A DNA stretch of 64,000 bases from Bacillus_BD sp050389805 (lineage in GTDB: Bacteria; Bacillota; Bacilli; Bacillales; Cytobacillaceae). The translations under genes and the position numbers were made by a program. Every line of letters begins with the position of its first letter. Within the stretch, counting starts at the first letter, position 1. Shown piece after piece: positions 16,632 through 25,841 of the stretch. The notes beneath the pieces were generated by a model. It was not told where the DNA came from, made no database searches, and saw nothing but the letters and a program-made list of their open reading frames with translations. Location: NCBI RefSeq assembly GCF_050389805.1, contig NZ_CP130945.1, forward strand, positions 4,960,001 through 5,024,000, written 5' to 3'.

Positions 16632-18302
16632 TTACATTTTTTCTGGTGCAGATACCCCAATTAATTCTAAGGCATTCTTTAATGTAACTTGTACAGATTT
16701 AATTAATGCTAAACGTGCCGTTGTTTTCTCCATTTGTTCTAAATCTAATACTTTTTCAGCATTGTAGAAGCTATGGAAGGCAGACGCTAATTCAAAAATA
16801 TAATTTGTAATGCGGTGCGGCGTTCTCTTCACAGCCGCTTCACCTACTGCTTCCGGGAACTCTCCTAGCTTTTTCAAAACATCAAATTCTTTTTCAGATT
16901 GAATGTAAGAAAAGTTAGCATCACTCTTGATTGATAGGTTTTGCTCCTCTGCTTGTCGCAAAATGGAGCAAATTCGAGCATGAGCATATTGTGAATAGTA
17001 TACTGGATTTTCGTTTGACTGGGATACCGCTAAGTCTAAATCGAAATCCATATGCGTATCAGCACTTCTCATCGCAAAGAAATAACGAGTTGCATCAAGA
17101 CCTACTTCCTCAACAAGGTCTCTCATCGTAACAGCTTTCCCTGTACGCTTACTCATCTTCATTTTTTCGCCATTTTTATAAAGATGAACAAGTTGGATAA
17201 TCTCTACTTCAAGTGTATCCGCATCATAGCCTAATGCTTGTATCGCTGCCTTCATTCTTGGGATGTAGCCATGGTGGTCTGCTCCCCATATATTAATTAA
17301 CTTTTCAAAGCCTCGCTCTAGCTTATCACGATGGTACGCAATATCAGGTAAAAGATACGTATAAGAACCATCTTGTTTGATTAACACACGGTCTTTATCA
17401 TCACCAAAGTCTGTGGAGCGCAACCATGTAGCGCCATCTTGTTCAAAGATGTAACCGGCCTTTTTCAACGCATCCAATGCCACATCAATTTTACCGTTTT
17501 GATAGAGTGAGGTTTCTGAGAACCATACATCAAAGCTAACGCGGAAATCCTCTAAATCCCTTTTCAGCTTTTCCATCTCATATTTTAAACCATACTCACG
17601 GAATTGCTCGAAACGCATCTTTTCATCGATGTTAACGAACTTGTCACCAAACTCATCAGCTAAGCTTTTTCCGATGCCAATAATATCTTCCCCATGGTAC
17701 CCATCCTCAGGCATTGGCTTGTCCATCCCAAGTGCTTGGAAATAACGCGCCTCAACGGAAAGAGCAAGGTTATTAATTTGGTTCCCAGCATCATTAATAT
17801 AATATTCCCGAGATACATCATAGCCAGCCTTCGCTAAAATTTTACAAAGAGAATCTCCAACTGCTGCACCGCGGGCATGCCCTAAGTGCAAATCCCCTGT
17901 TGGATTAGCAGAAACAAATTCCACTTGGACTTTCTGATTTCCTCCAACCGTTGTTTCTCCATACTTGTCCCCTGCGTTTAAAATCGCTGGAATTAAGTCT
18001 GTTAAATACCCATTATTCATGTAAAAATTAATGAATCCAGGACCCGCAATCTCGATTTTTTCAATCGATGCCGCTGCTTTATCAAAGTGAGTAACGATCT
18101 CTTCCGCAATGACTTTCGGTGCTTTCTTCGCAATTCTTGCTAACTGCATCGCCATGTTTGTAGAGTAATCTCCATTTACCTTATCCTTTGGTATTTCTAA
18201 AACCACATCAGGCAGTTGGTCCTCTGTTGCCAAATTAGCTTTAATAACTGCTGCAGCAACTTCTTCTCTTAATTTCGTCTTTACTTGCTCCACTATGTTC
18301 AT
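16632..18302 (-). CDS. argS: Arginyl-tRNA synthetase
   Basis: Charges tRNA-Arg. The 556-residue class I synthetase has the N-terminal Add-1 domain, the HIGH-type motif (PTGDLHLGHARGA), the KMSKS-type loop KMSKRTGKAV and the C-terminal DALR anticodon-binding domain (YAHARICSILR onward). The start ATG at 18302 lies behind GAGGATC inside the end of ywiB with a 4-bp overlap, so the pair is translationally coupled. Gene order is as in B. subtilis (ywiB-argS). Confidence 0.97.
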   Translation of the reverse strand: MNIVEQVKTKLREEVAAAVIKANLATEDQLPDVVLEIPKDKVNGDYSTNMAMQLARIAKKAPKVIAEEIVTHFDKAAASIEKIEIAGPGFINFYMNNGYLTDLIPAILNAGDKYGETTVGGNQKVQVEFVSANPTGDLHLGHARGAAVGDSLCKILAKAGYDVSREYYINDAGNQINNLALSVEARYFQALGMDKPMPEDGYHGEDIIGIGKSLADEFGDKFVNIDEKMRFEQFREYGLKYEMEKLKRDLEDFRVSFDVWFSETSLYQNGKIDVALDALKKAGYIFEQDGATWLRSTDFGDDKDRVLIKQDGSYTYLLPDIAYHRDKLERGFEKLINIWGADHHGYIPRMKAAIQALGYDADTLEVEIIQLVHLYKNGEKMKMSKRTGKAVTMRDLVEEVGLDATRYFFAMRSADTHMDFDLDLAVSQSNENPVYYSQYAHARICSILRQAEEQNLSIKSDANFSYIQSEKEFDVLKKLGEFPEAVGEAAVKRTPHRITNYIFELASAFHSFYNAEKVLDLEQMEKTTARLALIKSVQVTLKNALELIGVSAPEKM

Positions 18303-18742
18303 GAATGATCCTCCTCAAATCGAATGCTTAATTGATATGTACCTGTAACTGAACCTTGCATGTTTAAACGGTATAAAAAGGTAAATTCCCCCTGCTTTAA
18401 TTCCTCGTCAAAAGAATGGTCTATATGTGATGTCGCCGTACTCAGTTCTAATACCCCATAAGGCGTTTCATAGCTACCTATTGCTGTTTTATTTTTCCGA
18501 AACGGAATTCGCATTTTAACCGCTCCCGTTCTGAGTAGAGAGCCCTCTTGACCAGATATTTTCGCAATCGTTTGAATCGTTCCCTCTTCGAGAAATTCCT
18601 CGTAACGAAGGTAAACGGAATTGGCTTTTTGATAAAAATGTCCAAACGTAATTAACTCATAGGTTTCTTTTTCTGAACCATTATGTATCGTTGTATTTAC
18701 AGTTATTTTAACAGGCAATTGTTCTGTCTGTAAGCTGACCAA
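18299..18742 (-). CDS. ywiB: DUF1934 domain protein YwiB
   Basis: A 147-residue protein of the DUF1934 family, a calycin-like beta-barrel of unknown function almost always encoded next to argS. Recognisable features are the alternating beta strands, the SGAVKM-like stretch RTGAVKMRIPF, and the C-terminal DMHV-like block YRLNMQGSVTGTYQLSI. The frame opens at GTG 18751, but AAAAGGGG directly precedes it. The TTG at 18742 is eight bases after that site and was chosen. It overlaps argS by four bases. Confidence 0.85.
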   Translation of the reverse strand: MVSLQTEQLPVKITVNTTIHNGSEKETYELITFGHFYQKANSVYLRYEEFLEEGTIQTIAKISGQEGSLLRTGAVKMRIPFRKNKTAIGSYETPYGVLELSTATSHIDHSFDEELKQGEFTFLYRLNMQGSVTGTYQLSIRFEEDHS

Positions 18743-19022
18743 CTGCCACACCCCTTTTCATCTATATAAAGTGGAACTTCTAACAGTGAGTGTTCTTCCC
18801 CACTGATGGTTAGTTGAGACTAGCAGTCTACTGTCACACAGACGTTTGCGTAGGCTTATAAAGTCTGTGTTCACCTTCATCTAGCCTTTACGGGTAGTTA
18901 ACCCTCGCCCGCTTATCTACATTCCATTTTATCCTAAAATCCCATTATATGGAATCTCACAGTCAGTTAAGACGGGATAACCTATTAAGTATAAATTTTT
19001 TACTAGATAGTTTCAAGAGAAC

Positions 19023-19254
19023 ATCAAATTCGCATGTCGAATTTGCGACCATAGACAACCCCGAAGCTCGCTCCGAGGAATTTCCTTTAATAAATCCGAG
19101 ACATCCACCAGAGGCTTTCACTTCATTCAGCCAGGGCTTGGTCCCCTACTGAATTGATAAAAGCTTGCAATCATCTCACCATCTATTATCGTTAGAGACT
19201 CCTGTATCTATCGCAAGCTTTCGATACAAAGACATTTGCTGAAGGAGGTTAAAT
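19023..19254 (-). repeat. Dispersed repeat family C, copy 3
   Basis: Starts ATCAAATTCGCATGTCGAAT, continues CCGAAGCTCGCTCCGAGGAA and ATCCGAGACATCCACCAGAG, and ends TTTGCTGAAGGAGGTTAAA. It fills the space between ywiB and speB. The preceding 18752-19022 holds several short palindromes (CCACTGATGG, CAGTCTACTG) but no gene. Confidence 0.75.
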
Positions 19255-19353
19255 CAAGGATGGTCTATTTCTTTCATTAGAATAACCCATTTTTTGGAAG
19301 ATCAATCATAATGGTATTTAAGGGGAGGAAAAAGAGTGAAAAACACCACAAGA

Positions 19354-19378
19354 AAGGGGGGAACTGCCCCCTTTTTTA
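19354..19378. terminator. speB 3'-end hairpin, possibly bidirectional
   Basis: GGGGGG-AACT-GCCCCC is followed by TTTTTT on the plus strand. On the minus strand the same stem follows the speB stop but has only TTTCTT after it. Confidence 0.7.
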
Positions 19379-20248
19379 TTTTACAAAACCTAAAATCATT
19401 TCACGGATCATTTTGCTTGCGGTATTCGCCGTTTGTTCGGAGTGATCATATACAGGTGCTACTTCAACAAGATCGGCCCCCACTACTTTCACATTGGAAC
19501 GAGCAATTTCATGAATCGATGCCAATAGTTCCTTTGAGGTAATGCCACCCGCATCAACGGTACCTGTCCCTGGTGCATGAGCTGGATCTAGGACATCAAT
19601 ATCGATGGTTACATAAACAGGACGACCTGATAGCTTTGGTAATACATCACAAAGTGGCTTATGAACATCAAATTTAAAAATCTGTAATCCTACTTCTTTT
19701 GCCCACTGGAATTCTTCCTTCATGCCGGAACGGATTCCAAAGGAAAAAATATTCTCAGGTCCAATTAAATCAGCTGCTTTACGAATCGGTGTTGAGTGTG
19801 ACAATGGTTCACCTTCATACTCTGTTCGTAAATCAGTATGGGCATCCATATGAATGATCGCTAAATCAGGATATTTTTTATGCATGGCTTTGAAGACAGG
19901 CCATGATACTAAATGCTCTCCACCCATTCCTAATGGAAACTTTCCATCTGCTAATAGTTGATCCACATATTCTTCAATCATGTCCAAACTTCTCTGCGGA
20001 TTTCCAAATGGAAGAGGAATATCTCCTGCATCAAAATACTTTACTTCATCTAATTCACGGTCCAAATATGGACTATATTCCTCTAATCCAACTGATACTT
20101 CACGAATCCGTGCAGGACCAAAACGAGATCCTGGGCGAAAACTTACCGTCCAATCCATTGGCATTCCATAAATAACAGCCTGACTTTCCTTATAATCTGA
20201 ATGACTTTTAATAAATACATTTCCTGAATACGACTCGTCGAAACGCAT
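19376..20248 (-). CDS. speB: Agmatinase
   Basis: Hydrolyses agmatine to putrescine and urea in polyamine synthesis. The 290-residue ureohydrolase carries the binuclear manganese ligands in GGEHLVSW, HMDAHTDLR and TIDIDVLDP, and the family segment PGTGTVDAGGITSKELL. It matches B. subtilis SpeB over its full length. In B. subtilis speE (spermidine synthase) precedes speB. Here the 450 bp upstream hold no speE, so the gene stands alone next to the divergent pbpG. Confidence 0.96.
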   Translation of the reverse strand: MRFDESYSGNVFIKSHSDYKESQAVIYGMPMDWTVSFRPGSRFGPARIREVSVGLEEYSPYLDRELDEVKYFDAGDIPLPFGNPQRSLDMIEEYVDQLLADGKFPLGMGGEHLVSWPVFKAMHKKYPDLAIIHMDAHTDLRTEYEGEPLSHSTPIRKAADLIGPENIFSFGIRSGMKEEFQWAKEVGLQIFKFDVHKPLCDVLPKLSGRPVYVTIDIDVLDPAHAPGTGTVDAGGITSKELLASIHEIARSNVKVVGADLVEVAPVYDHSEQTANTASKMIREMILGFVK

Positions 20249-20544
20249 ATGTTTCCCTCCTCTTGACTGGTTGGTTTAATTCCTATTTCCACTGATCTTT
20301 TATGTACATGGATCGAGATTCCAAGTGGCATTTAGACCTGGCGATACGACCTCTATCGGTTAGCTTTCCCGAACCCATTAAAAGCAAACACGAGAAAATT
20401 ATAGATGAATAGGGGAAAAATGAAAAGAAAAAATAATATCAGCTGGTAATAAATGTTTAAAAACAGGAAAACATTTCAATACTATTAATATCTTTTATTT
20501 TTATAAAAAGAATTTGCATTCATATATAGCTTGTCGCCGTTTAA

Positions 20545-20694
20545 GGCAAGCCGCTTTCGCATTTCATTTGTCCAGCTACAGCGGCTAGGAGCTCGGGGCT
20601 TAAGCTGTGCCGGAGTGAAGGTCAAAGGACAACCTTCGCTCCAGCCCAATCTTAAGTCTGCCGCTCCTAGGCAAGCCGCTTTCGCATTTCATTT
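20545..20694. repeat. Palindromic insert flanked by 25-bp direct repeats, upstream of pbpG
   Basis: The 25-bp block GGCAAGCCGCTTTCGCATTT+CATTT occurs at 20545-20569 and again, identical, at 20670-20694. Between them is a GC-richer segment with inverted parts (TAGGAGC / GCTCCTA; CTTAAG at both ends; TCCGG...; AGGTCAAAGGACAACCT). The second copy ends ten bases before the pbpG Shine-Dalgarno, so it would be in the pbpG leader. Confidence 0.8.
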
Positions 20695-20709
20695 AGGGGG
20701 TGAGCTACT

Positions 20710-22797
20710 TTGGAAATTATGACAGATCAACGATTTCGAAAAACAATGAAATATCTTCGTGCCTTATTATTTTTAAGTCTAATTGGTACAGGTTTAATGG
20801 CATTATGTATGGTTGGAATATTGACCTACGCTAAAGTACTGGGTCCTCCACCTCTTGTAGTCCCGCAATCCACCTTATACTATGCAGACGATGGAAGTAT
20901 CATTGGTGAAAGCCATAATGGACAAAAACGTTATTGGGTGAATATTGATGAGATTAGCCCTTATTTAATTGACGCAACACTTTCCATTGAAGATCGAAAT
21001 TTTTACAATCATAACGGGTTTGATTATAAACGAATTGCCGGTGCTGTGGTTGCTGATATTAAAGCCATGGCAAAGGTTCAAGGCGCTAGCACGATAAGCC
21101 AGCAATTTGCCCGTAACCTATACCTTGAACATGAGAAAACATGGAAACGGAAATTAAATGAAGCCTTTTATACGATTCGTCTTGAAATGAATTATTCCAA
21201 GCAAGAAATTCTCGAGGGATACCTTAATACGATCTATTATGGGAATGGGGCTTACGGAGTCCAAGCAGCCAGTCAATACTATTTTGGGAAGGATGCAGCG
21301 GATTTAACTATAGCGGAAGCCTCGATGCTTTCAGGAATTCCAAAAGGACCCAGCATTTATTCTCCGCTTGCAAATATGGAGAAGGCAAAGCATAGGCAAG
21401 AAATCATCCTTTCGGCGATGGTTGAAAATGAAAAGATAACTGAAGAACAGCAAGAGTTAGCAAAACAAGAACAACTAACGATTGTTGGAGAGCACCAGCA
21501 CAATACCTTAGTTACCGCCCCTTATTTTCAAGACGCGGTCCGGCAGATTTTGAAAAATGACTTACAAATTGATGAAAGAACGATTGAGTTGGGTGGTTTA
21601 AAAGTGTATACCACCTTAGATCGCGAAATACAAAAGATTGCAGAGGATACGATTGCTGGGAGAATGACTGAGGATTCAGATATCCAAGTGGGATTTGTAG
21701 CAATGGATCCAAAGAATGGCTATGTAAAGGCATTAGTTGGAGGCAGAGATTATACGAAAAGCCCTTTTAACCGAGTGACCCAAGCGGTAAGACAACCAGG
21801 ATCTACGTTTAAACCAATCCTTTATTATGCAGCATTGGAGCAAGGATTTACCCCAGTAACAAAGATGTATAGCACCAAAACCACCTTCCGTTTTGATGAT
21901 GGTCGGGCAGAATACACTCCGACTAATTTTAATAATCAATATGCGGAAGATGATATTACGATGGCTCAAGCCCTTGCCGTTTCAGACAATGTTTACGCGG
22001 TTAAAACCCATCTCTTTCTTGGGGAACAAACGCTAGTGGATACCGCTAAGCGCTTTGGCTTAACGACTGAGATGGCCGATGTTCCCTCACTCGCACTGGG
22101 AACAGGTGGAGTAAGAGTGATCGAAATGGCAAACGCCTACAGCCTATTTGCGAATGGCGGAAAACAGGTAGAACCTGTCATGATCAAGCGCGTGGAGAAT
22201 CATAAAGGCGATATCATCTACGAGCACCCCGAGGAATCAAAAGAAGCTTTGCGTCCTGATTTAGCTTTTGTCATGACCCATATGATGACAGGGATGTTTG
22301 ATCCTAAATTAAATGGATATGCCAGTGTAACAGGAAGTTCGATGTTGAAGAACGTAACCCGTACCTATGCGGGCAAATCCGGTTCAACCAATGCAGACCG
22401 CTGGATGATAGGATTTACCCCACAACTGGTGTCCGCGGTTTGGACCGGGTATGATGATGGTCGAGAGCTAGAACTTACAATCGATAAAGGTTACGCCAAA
22501 AAGATTTGGACCCAATTTATGGAGGAAGCTCATAAAGGGGAACCTGTTAAATCATTCAAGCCTCCAAAAGATACCGTCGGTGTCTATATCGATCCGATTA
22601 CGGGAAAATTAGCGACAGAGGATTGTGAAGTACGAAGATTCACCTATTTTGCAGTCGGGACAGAGCCTACCGAATATTGTACGGAGCATTTATACCATCA
22701 AGATCAATCTGCAGATGATAAAAAGGTACCTCCTGAAACTCCTGAGGAGGAAAGACCAAAAGTTCCTTGGTACAAAAAGATTCTGCCGTGGACCTAA
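20710..22797 (+). CDS. pbpG: Class A penicillin-binding protein PBP2d
   Basis: A bifunctional peptidoglycan synthase of 695 residues. A short cytoplasmic tail and a transmembrane segment (about 17-40) are followed by the GT51 glycosyltransferase domain (catalytic E94 in EDRNFYNHNGFDYKR; GASTISQQFARNL; EGYLNTIYYGNGAYG). The transpeptidase domain has S365-x-x-K368 (PGSTFKP), S425-D-N427 and K556-S-G558. The TTG start follows GGGGGTGA. B. subtilis pbpG (ywhE) occupies the same position beside the spe genes and is a forespore sigma F gene needed with PBP2c for germ-cell-wall synthesis. That role is inferred from orthology. Confidence 0.93.
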   Translation: MEIMTDQRFRKTMKYLRALLFLSLIGTGLMALCMVGILTYAKVLGPPPLVVPQSTLYYADDGSIIGESHNGQKRYWVNIDEISPYLIDATLSIEDRNFYNHNGFDYKRIAGAVVADIKAMAKVQGASTISQQFARNLYLEHEKTWKRKLNEAFYTIRLEMNYSKQEILEGYLNTIYYGNGAYGVQAASQYYFGKDAADLTIAEASMLSGIPKGPSIYSPLANMEKAKHRQEIILSAMVENEKITEEQQELAKQEQLTIVGEHQHNTLVTAPYFQDAVRQILKNDLQIDERTIELGGLKVYTTLDREIQKIAEDTIAGRMTEDSDIQVGFVAMDPKNGYVKALVGGRDYTKSPFNRVTQAVRQPGSTFKPILYYAALEQGFTPVTKMYSTKTTFRFDDGRAEYTPTNFNNQYAEDDITMAQALAVSDNVYAVKTHLFLGEQTLVDTAKRFGLTTEMADVPSLALGTGGVRVIEMANAYSLFANGGKQVEPVMIKRVENHKGDIIYEHPEESKEALRPDLAFVMTHMMTGMFDPKLNGYASVTGSSMLKNVTRTYAGKSGSTNADRWMIGFTPQLVSAVWTGYDDGRELELTIDKGYAKKIWTQFMEEAHKGEPVKSFKPPKDTVGVYIDPITGKLATEDCEVRRFTYFAVGTEPTEYCTEHLYHQDQSADDKKVPPETPEEERPKVPWYKKILPWT

Positions 22798-22799
22798 TG

Positions 22800-22852
22800 C
22801 GTTAAGCCGCTGTTTGGAGTCTGTTTGGATTCCGAATGGCGGTTTTTTTTTG
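22800..22852 (+). terminator. pbpG terminator
   Basis: CCGCTGTTTGGAGTC and GATTCCGAATGGCGG form an imperfect stem followed by nine T residues, directly after the pbpG stop. Confidence 0.88.
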
Positions 22853-22877
22853 CTATGTGGGGATTTTACTGCCTTTC

Positions 22878-23465
22878 TGTCGGACTCGATTACTGCTTTA
22901 TCCCTCGTTCTTGTCCGTTTGAACCGCTCTATCGGACTCGATTACTGCTTTATCCCTCGTTCTTGTCCGTTTGAACCACTCTATCGGACTCGGTTACTTC
23001 CTTAGCCCTCGTTCTTGTCCGTTTGAACCCCTTTATCGGACTCGGTTACTTCCTTAGCTCTCGCTCTTGTCCGTTTGAACCACTCTATCGGACTCGGTTA
23101 CTTCCTTATTCCTCGTCCTTGTCCGTTTGAAACGCTCTATCGGACTCGATTACTTCCTTAGCCCTCGTCCTTGTCCGTTTGAACCACTCTATCGGACTCG
23201 GTTACTTCCTTAGCCCTCGTTCTTGTCCGTTTGAAACGCTCTATCGGACTCGATTACTGCTTTATCCCTCGTTCTTGTCCGTTTGAACCACTCTATCGGA
23301 CTCGATTCCTTCCTTAGCCCTCGTTCTTGTCCGTTTGAACCACTCTATCGGACTCGGTTACTTCCTTAGCCCTCATTCTTGTCCGTTTGAACCCCTTTAT
23401 CGGACTCGGTTACTGCTTTATCCCTCGTTCTTGTCCGTTTAAAACGCTCTATCGGACTCGATTAC
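22878..23465. repeat. Tandem array: eleven 52-bp units plus a partial twelfth
   Basis: The word TATCGGACTCG recurs exactly every 52 bp from 22878 to 23450. Each unit reads TATCGGACTCG(A/G)TTAC..., then CCTCGTTCTTGTCCGTTTGA and a variable end (ACCACTC, ACCCCTT, AACGCTC or ACCGCTC). Variants are shuffled along the array: TTACTGCTTTATCC or TTACTTCCTTAGCC in the middle. Each unit has a CGGAC...GTCCG inverted pair about 30 nt apart. Since 52 is not a multiple of three and stops occur, it is non-coding. It has no unique spacers, so it is not CRISPR. Confidence 0.97.
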
Positions 23466-23507
23466 CCCTTTTTTTGAAAAGTTGCCACAATCACTAATAG
23501 CTTACAA

Positions 23508-23541
23508 ACAAAAAACCACTATTCTTCAAAAATAGTGGCTC
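23508..23541 (-). terminator. ywhD terminator
   Basis: On the minus strand GCCACTATT-TTTGAAG-AATAGTGGT is followed by TTTTTTG, about 15 bp past the ywhD stop. Confidence 0.88.
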
Positions 23542-23555
23542 TTCTTCATATCCGC

Positions 23556-24062
23556 TTACCCCAACAAGTCATTCTTCAATTGCTGTGAAGAATTCTCCCA
23601 CATGTCGGCATTGTGTGTTTTCAAAAACTCTCGTAATATTTCTTTTGATTTCTCATCCATATGATCAACAATGATATGGCGCTTAATCGATTTATCCATG
23701 CGGTTCACATGCTCAGGCAATGACTTATAGCCTCTTCGAATCGAGCGATCTACTGTCATTTCACAAGCTGTAACACCCGCATAATAAGGACCCTCCTCAT
23801 TACGATCAATCGTCACCCATACAAGCCAATATGGTTTCCCGTTTGGAACTTCCTCTTTATTCACTAAAAACTTAATTCCCTTTTCAACTACACTACGGGC
23901 GTGCATAGCACCGATATCAATTGCTGCTTCGCCTTCTTCTACATCAATGATCACCGGCGATACATTATCAAGACTCAAGGCGCCTTTTCCAAAGCCTTTA
24001 TGTCCATCAAGTGGTTCATTTTTAATAATATTAAATTCAACTTTCTTTTTCTTTTGTTCCAT
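23556..24062 (-). CDS. ywhD: YwhD family protein
   Basis: A 168-residue protein matching the Bacillus YwhD family in length, position (between pbpG and ywhC) and sequence pattern: FNIIKNEPLDGHKGFG near the start, then a central GAMHARSVVEKGIKF and YWLVWVTIDR. No catalytic motif or signal peptide is visible, and the function of the family is not known to me. The ATG at 24062 follows AAAGGAAG. It ends in a strong terminator. Its genomic company (site-2 protease YwhC, tautomerase YwhB) is conserved in Bacillus without a known pathway. Confidence 0.85.
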   Translation of the reverse strand: MEQKKKKVEFNIIKNEPLDGHKGFGKGALSLDNVSPVIIDVEEGEAAIDIGAMHARSVVEKGIKFLVNKEEVPNGKPYWLVWVTIDRNEEGPYYAGVTACEMTVDRSIRRGYKSLPEHVNRMDKSIKRHIIVDHMDEKSKEILREFLKTHNADMWENSSQQLKNDLLG

Positions 24063-24153
24063 TTATAAAAACTTCCTTTCTCTTCTTTTAAGGCAGTATT
24101 ATCCCATTTTAAAATTCCCCAACACTATACATGCTTAATTTCAACATCGAACT

Positions 24154-24819
24154 TTAAAAGAACAATCCATAGAAAAAGTCGCTCAATCCACCGACTACCC
24201 ATGGTAGCACAGTGTTAAAAATTGGGTGAATGGTATATGCGTCAAGAGGGGTAATCACCAGAATTAAGAAAATTAACGTTCCATACTGTTCATACTGGGT
24301 CATCTTAGCACGTAAATTCATTGGCGCCAAATCCTCTACTATACGATATCCATCCAGCGGTGGTAAAGGAATTAAATTGAACACAAATAGCATAGCATTC
24401 AACCCTATAAAGACATTAACAAAGTCTGGAACGAATGCCGGTAAACTCGCTGCAACCCCTGAAGCTAATAAGACATACCAAATAATGAAACCTAGGCAAA
24501 CGAGAATCAGATTGCTAAGCGGTCCAGCAAATGAAACTAAAATCCCTGCCATTCTTGGTTTCTTAAAGTAAAAGCGATTCACCGGAACAGGGCGGGCCCA
24601 GCCAAATCCAGCAATAAAAATTAAAATCGTCCCGAACGGATCTAAATGGGACATTGGGTTTAATGTCAGTCTGCCCTGATTCTTGGCAGTATCATCACCA
24701 AATTTCCATGCTGTAAATGCATGGGCAAATTCATGAACCGAAAAAGCAATAATAAGCGTGATTGCTACATACGGGATCTGTTCCAATGGATAAGCTAAAA
24801 ATTGTGAGAATCCGTCCAA
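24154..24819 (-). CDS. ywhC: Site-2 protease family metalloprotease YwhC (M50)
   Basis: A 221-residue polytopic membrane protein with the zinc-metalloprotease motif H29-E30-F-A-H33 inside the first hydrophobic segment and the second family motif NLIPLPPLDGYRI about 120 residues later, whose Asp is the third zinc ligand. About five to six hydrophobic segments are visible. Site-2 proteases cut within membranes, but the substrate of this YwhC subgroup is unknown. The TTG start at 24819 is placed by AAGGAG seven bases upstream. It is the orthologue of B. subtilis ywhC by position. Confidence 0.88.
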   Translation of the reverse strand: MDGFSQFLAYPLEQIPYVAITLIIAFSVHEFAHAFTAWKFGDDTAKNQGRLTLNPMSHLDPFGTILIFIAGFGWARPVPVNRFYFKKPRMAGILVSFAGPLSNLILVCLGFIIWYVLLASGVAASLPAFVPDFVNVFIGLNAMLFVFNLIPLPPLDGYRIVEDLAPMNLRAKMTQYEQYGTLIFLILVITPLDAYTIHPIFNTVLPWVVGGLSDFFYGLFF

Positions 24820-25038
24820 ACGAAAAACTCCTTCGTGTTTACTTGTAGTTGCCTATTCTTTTGAGTTAGTCTAATCAAAATTATACATGATCCTTAAGAT
24901 AAAGTGAAAAATGAAGGTTCATTTCATAGTGAACTTCATCTATCCAAACACAGGTGATTCCGACTTGCGTATTGAATATATTTATGGAAAACTAGAGCTA
25001 GTCAACAAAAACTTAAGATCAATGGGAGGTCCAAACCA

Positions 25039-25224
25039 ATGCCATATGTAACGGTTAAAATGCTTGAAGGAAGAACAGAGGAGCAAAAAAGAGCACTCGT
25101 TGAAAAAGTAACTCAAGCAGTAGTTGAAACAACAGGTGCTACTTCAGAAAAAGTAACCGTCTTCATTGAAGAAATGAGCAAAAGCAATTATGCAACCGGG
25201 GGTAAACGCCTTAGCGATCAATAA
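25039..25224 (+). CDS. ywhB: 4-oxalocrotonate tautomerase family protein YwhB
   Basis: A 61-residue tautomerase of the 4-OT superfamily. After removal of Met the catalytic Pro1 is exposed (MPYVTVKMLEGRT), and the basic residues R12 and R/K near 37-41 common to the family have counterparts. These hexameric enzymes move protons between keto and enol forms; the natural substrate of YwhB is not known. It is divergent from ywhC, has a strong GGGAGG site and is followed by a clear terminator. Confidence 0.92.
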   Translation: MPYVTVKMLEGRTEEQKRALVEKVTQAVVETTGATSEKVTVFIEEMSKSNYATGGKRLSDQ

Positions 25225-25230
25225 TAACTA

Positions 25231-25279
25231 AAAAGGAGTCCATTATCTACTAAGCATAGATATCGGACTCCTTTTTTAT
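25231..25279 (+). terminator. ywhB terminator (bidirectional with ywgA)
   Basis: AAGGAGTCC and GGACTCCTT pair around a 23-nt loop and run into TTTTTTAT. The ywgA stop on the other strand lies inside the T-run, so it may serve both genes. Confidence 0.85.
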
Positions 25280-25788
25280 CAAGCAATCGGCGCTTTTTCT
25301 TTCAAAGAATCAATATATTCATAGGCCTGATCCACTTCTTCTACCGTATAACGTTGTTTACTTTTTAGAGTAAACACTTTTTCTTGGACTTCTTCTTTCG
25401 GTAAGTTATGAAAATATAAAATCGTAGATACAAGCTCGAGGAATCTGGCATTTTGATCGTTCATATCGGTCATGCATTCTTGTAAATGAGGGATATCCAT
25501 TTTATTGAGCGCTAAAAATTGCTGTCCGTCTTCCGTTAACGTATAACGATATTGGTAATATCCACCCTTTTTTTCCTTAACCTCATTCAAAAATCCCATA
25601 TTACAAAGTTCTTCAATTCGAAGTGTTAATTCTTCAGAATAAGGGCCAAAAAAATGAAAGTTAAACTTTTCTCCAAATGGGAATGCTAGTTTTTTTGCAA
25701 TGTATATCATTTTTTGCAGTTTTTTTCTGCCAATAATCTCACCAGACTCTGCGATCGCATGCATGATTTTAGTATGATCCTCTAACAT
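25279..25788 (-). CDS. ywgA: YwgA family protein
   Basis: A 169-residue protein of the Bacillus YwgA family. It looks like a winged-helix-type or SocA-like fold: IIGRKKLQKMIYIAKKLAFPF near residues 18-38 is a typical 'grk-LqKliYi' start, then FNFHFFGPYSEEL and GGYYQYRYTLTEDG. No catalytic motif is evident and the function is unknown. It precedes the HD-domain gene ywfO in B. subtilis order. A repeat-like segment separates it from ywfO here. Confidence 0.82.
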   Translation of the reverse strand: MLEDHTKIMHAIAESGEIIGRKKLQKMIYIAKKLAFPFGEKFNFHFFGPYSEELTLRIEELCNMGFLNEVKEKKGGYYQYRYTLTEDGQQFLALNKMDIPHLQECMTDMNDQNARFLELVSTILYFHNLPKEEVQEKVFTLKSKQRYTVEEVDQAYEYIDSLKEKAPIA

Positions 25789-25841
25789 GGGTTCAACTCC
25801 TACTCCGAATCCTTAGTCTTTTGACCATGTTAAACTTGGGT

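Noticed and set aside
22625..23005. A 126-codon plus-strand frame running from pbpG into the tandem array
   Set aside because: It overlaps pbpG in another frame and reads repeats whose 52-bp period breaks the frame.
22878..23465. CRISPR array
   Set aside because: The whole 52-bp period is repeat with small variations; there are no unique spacers and no cas genes.
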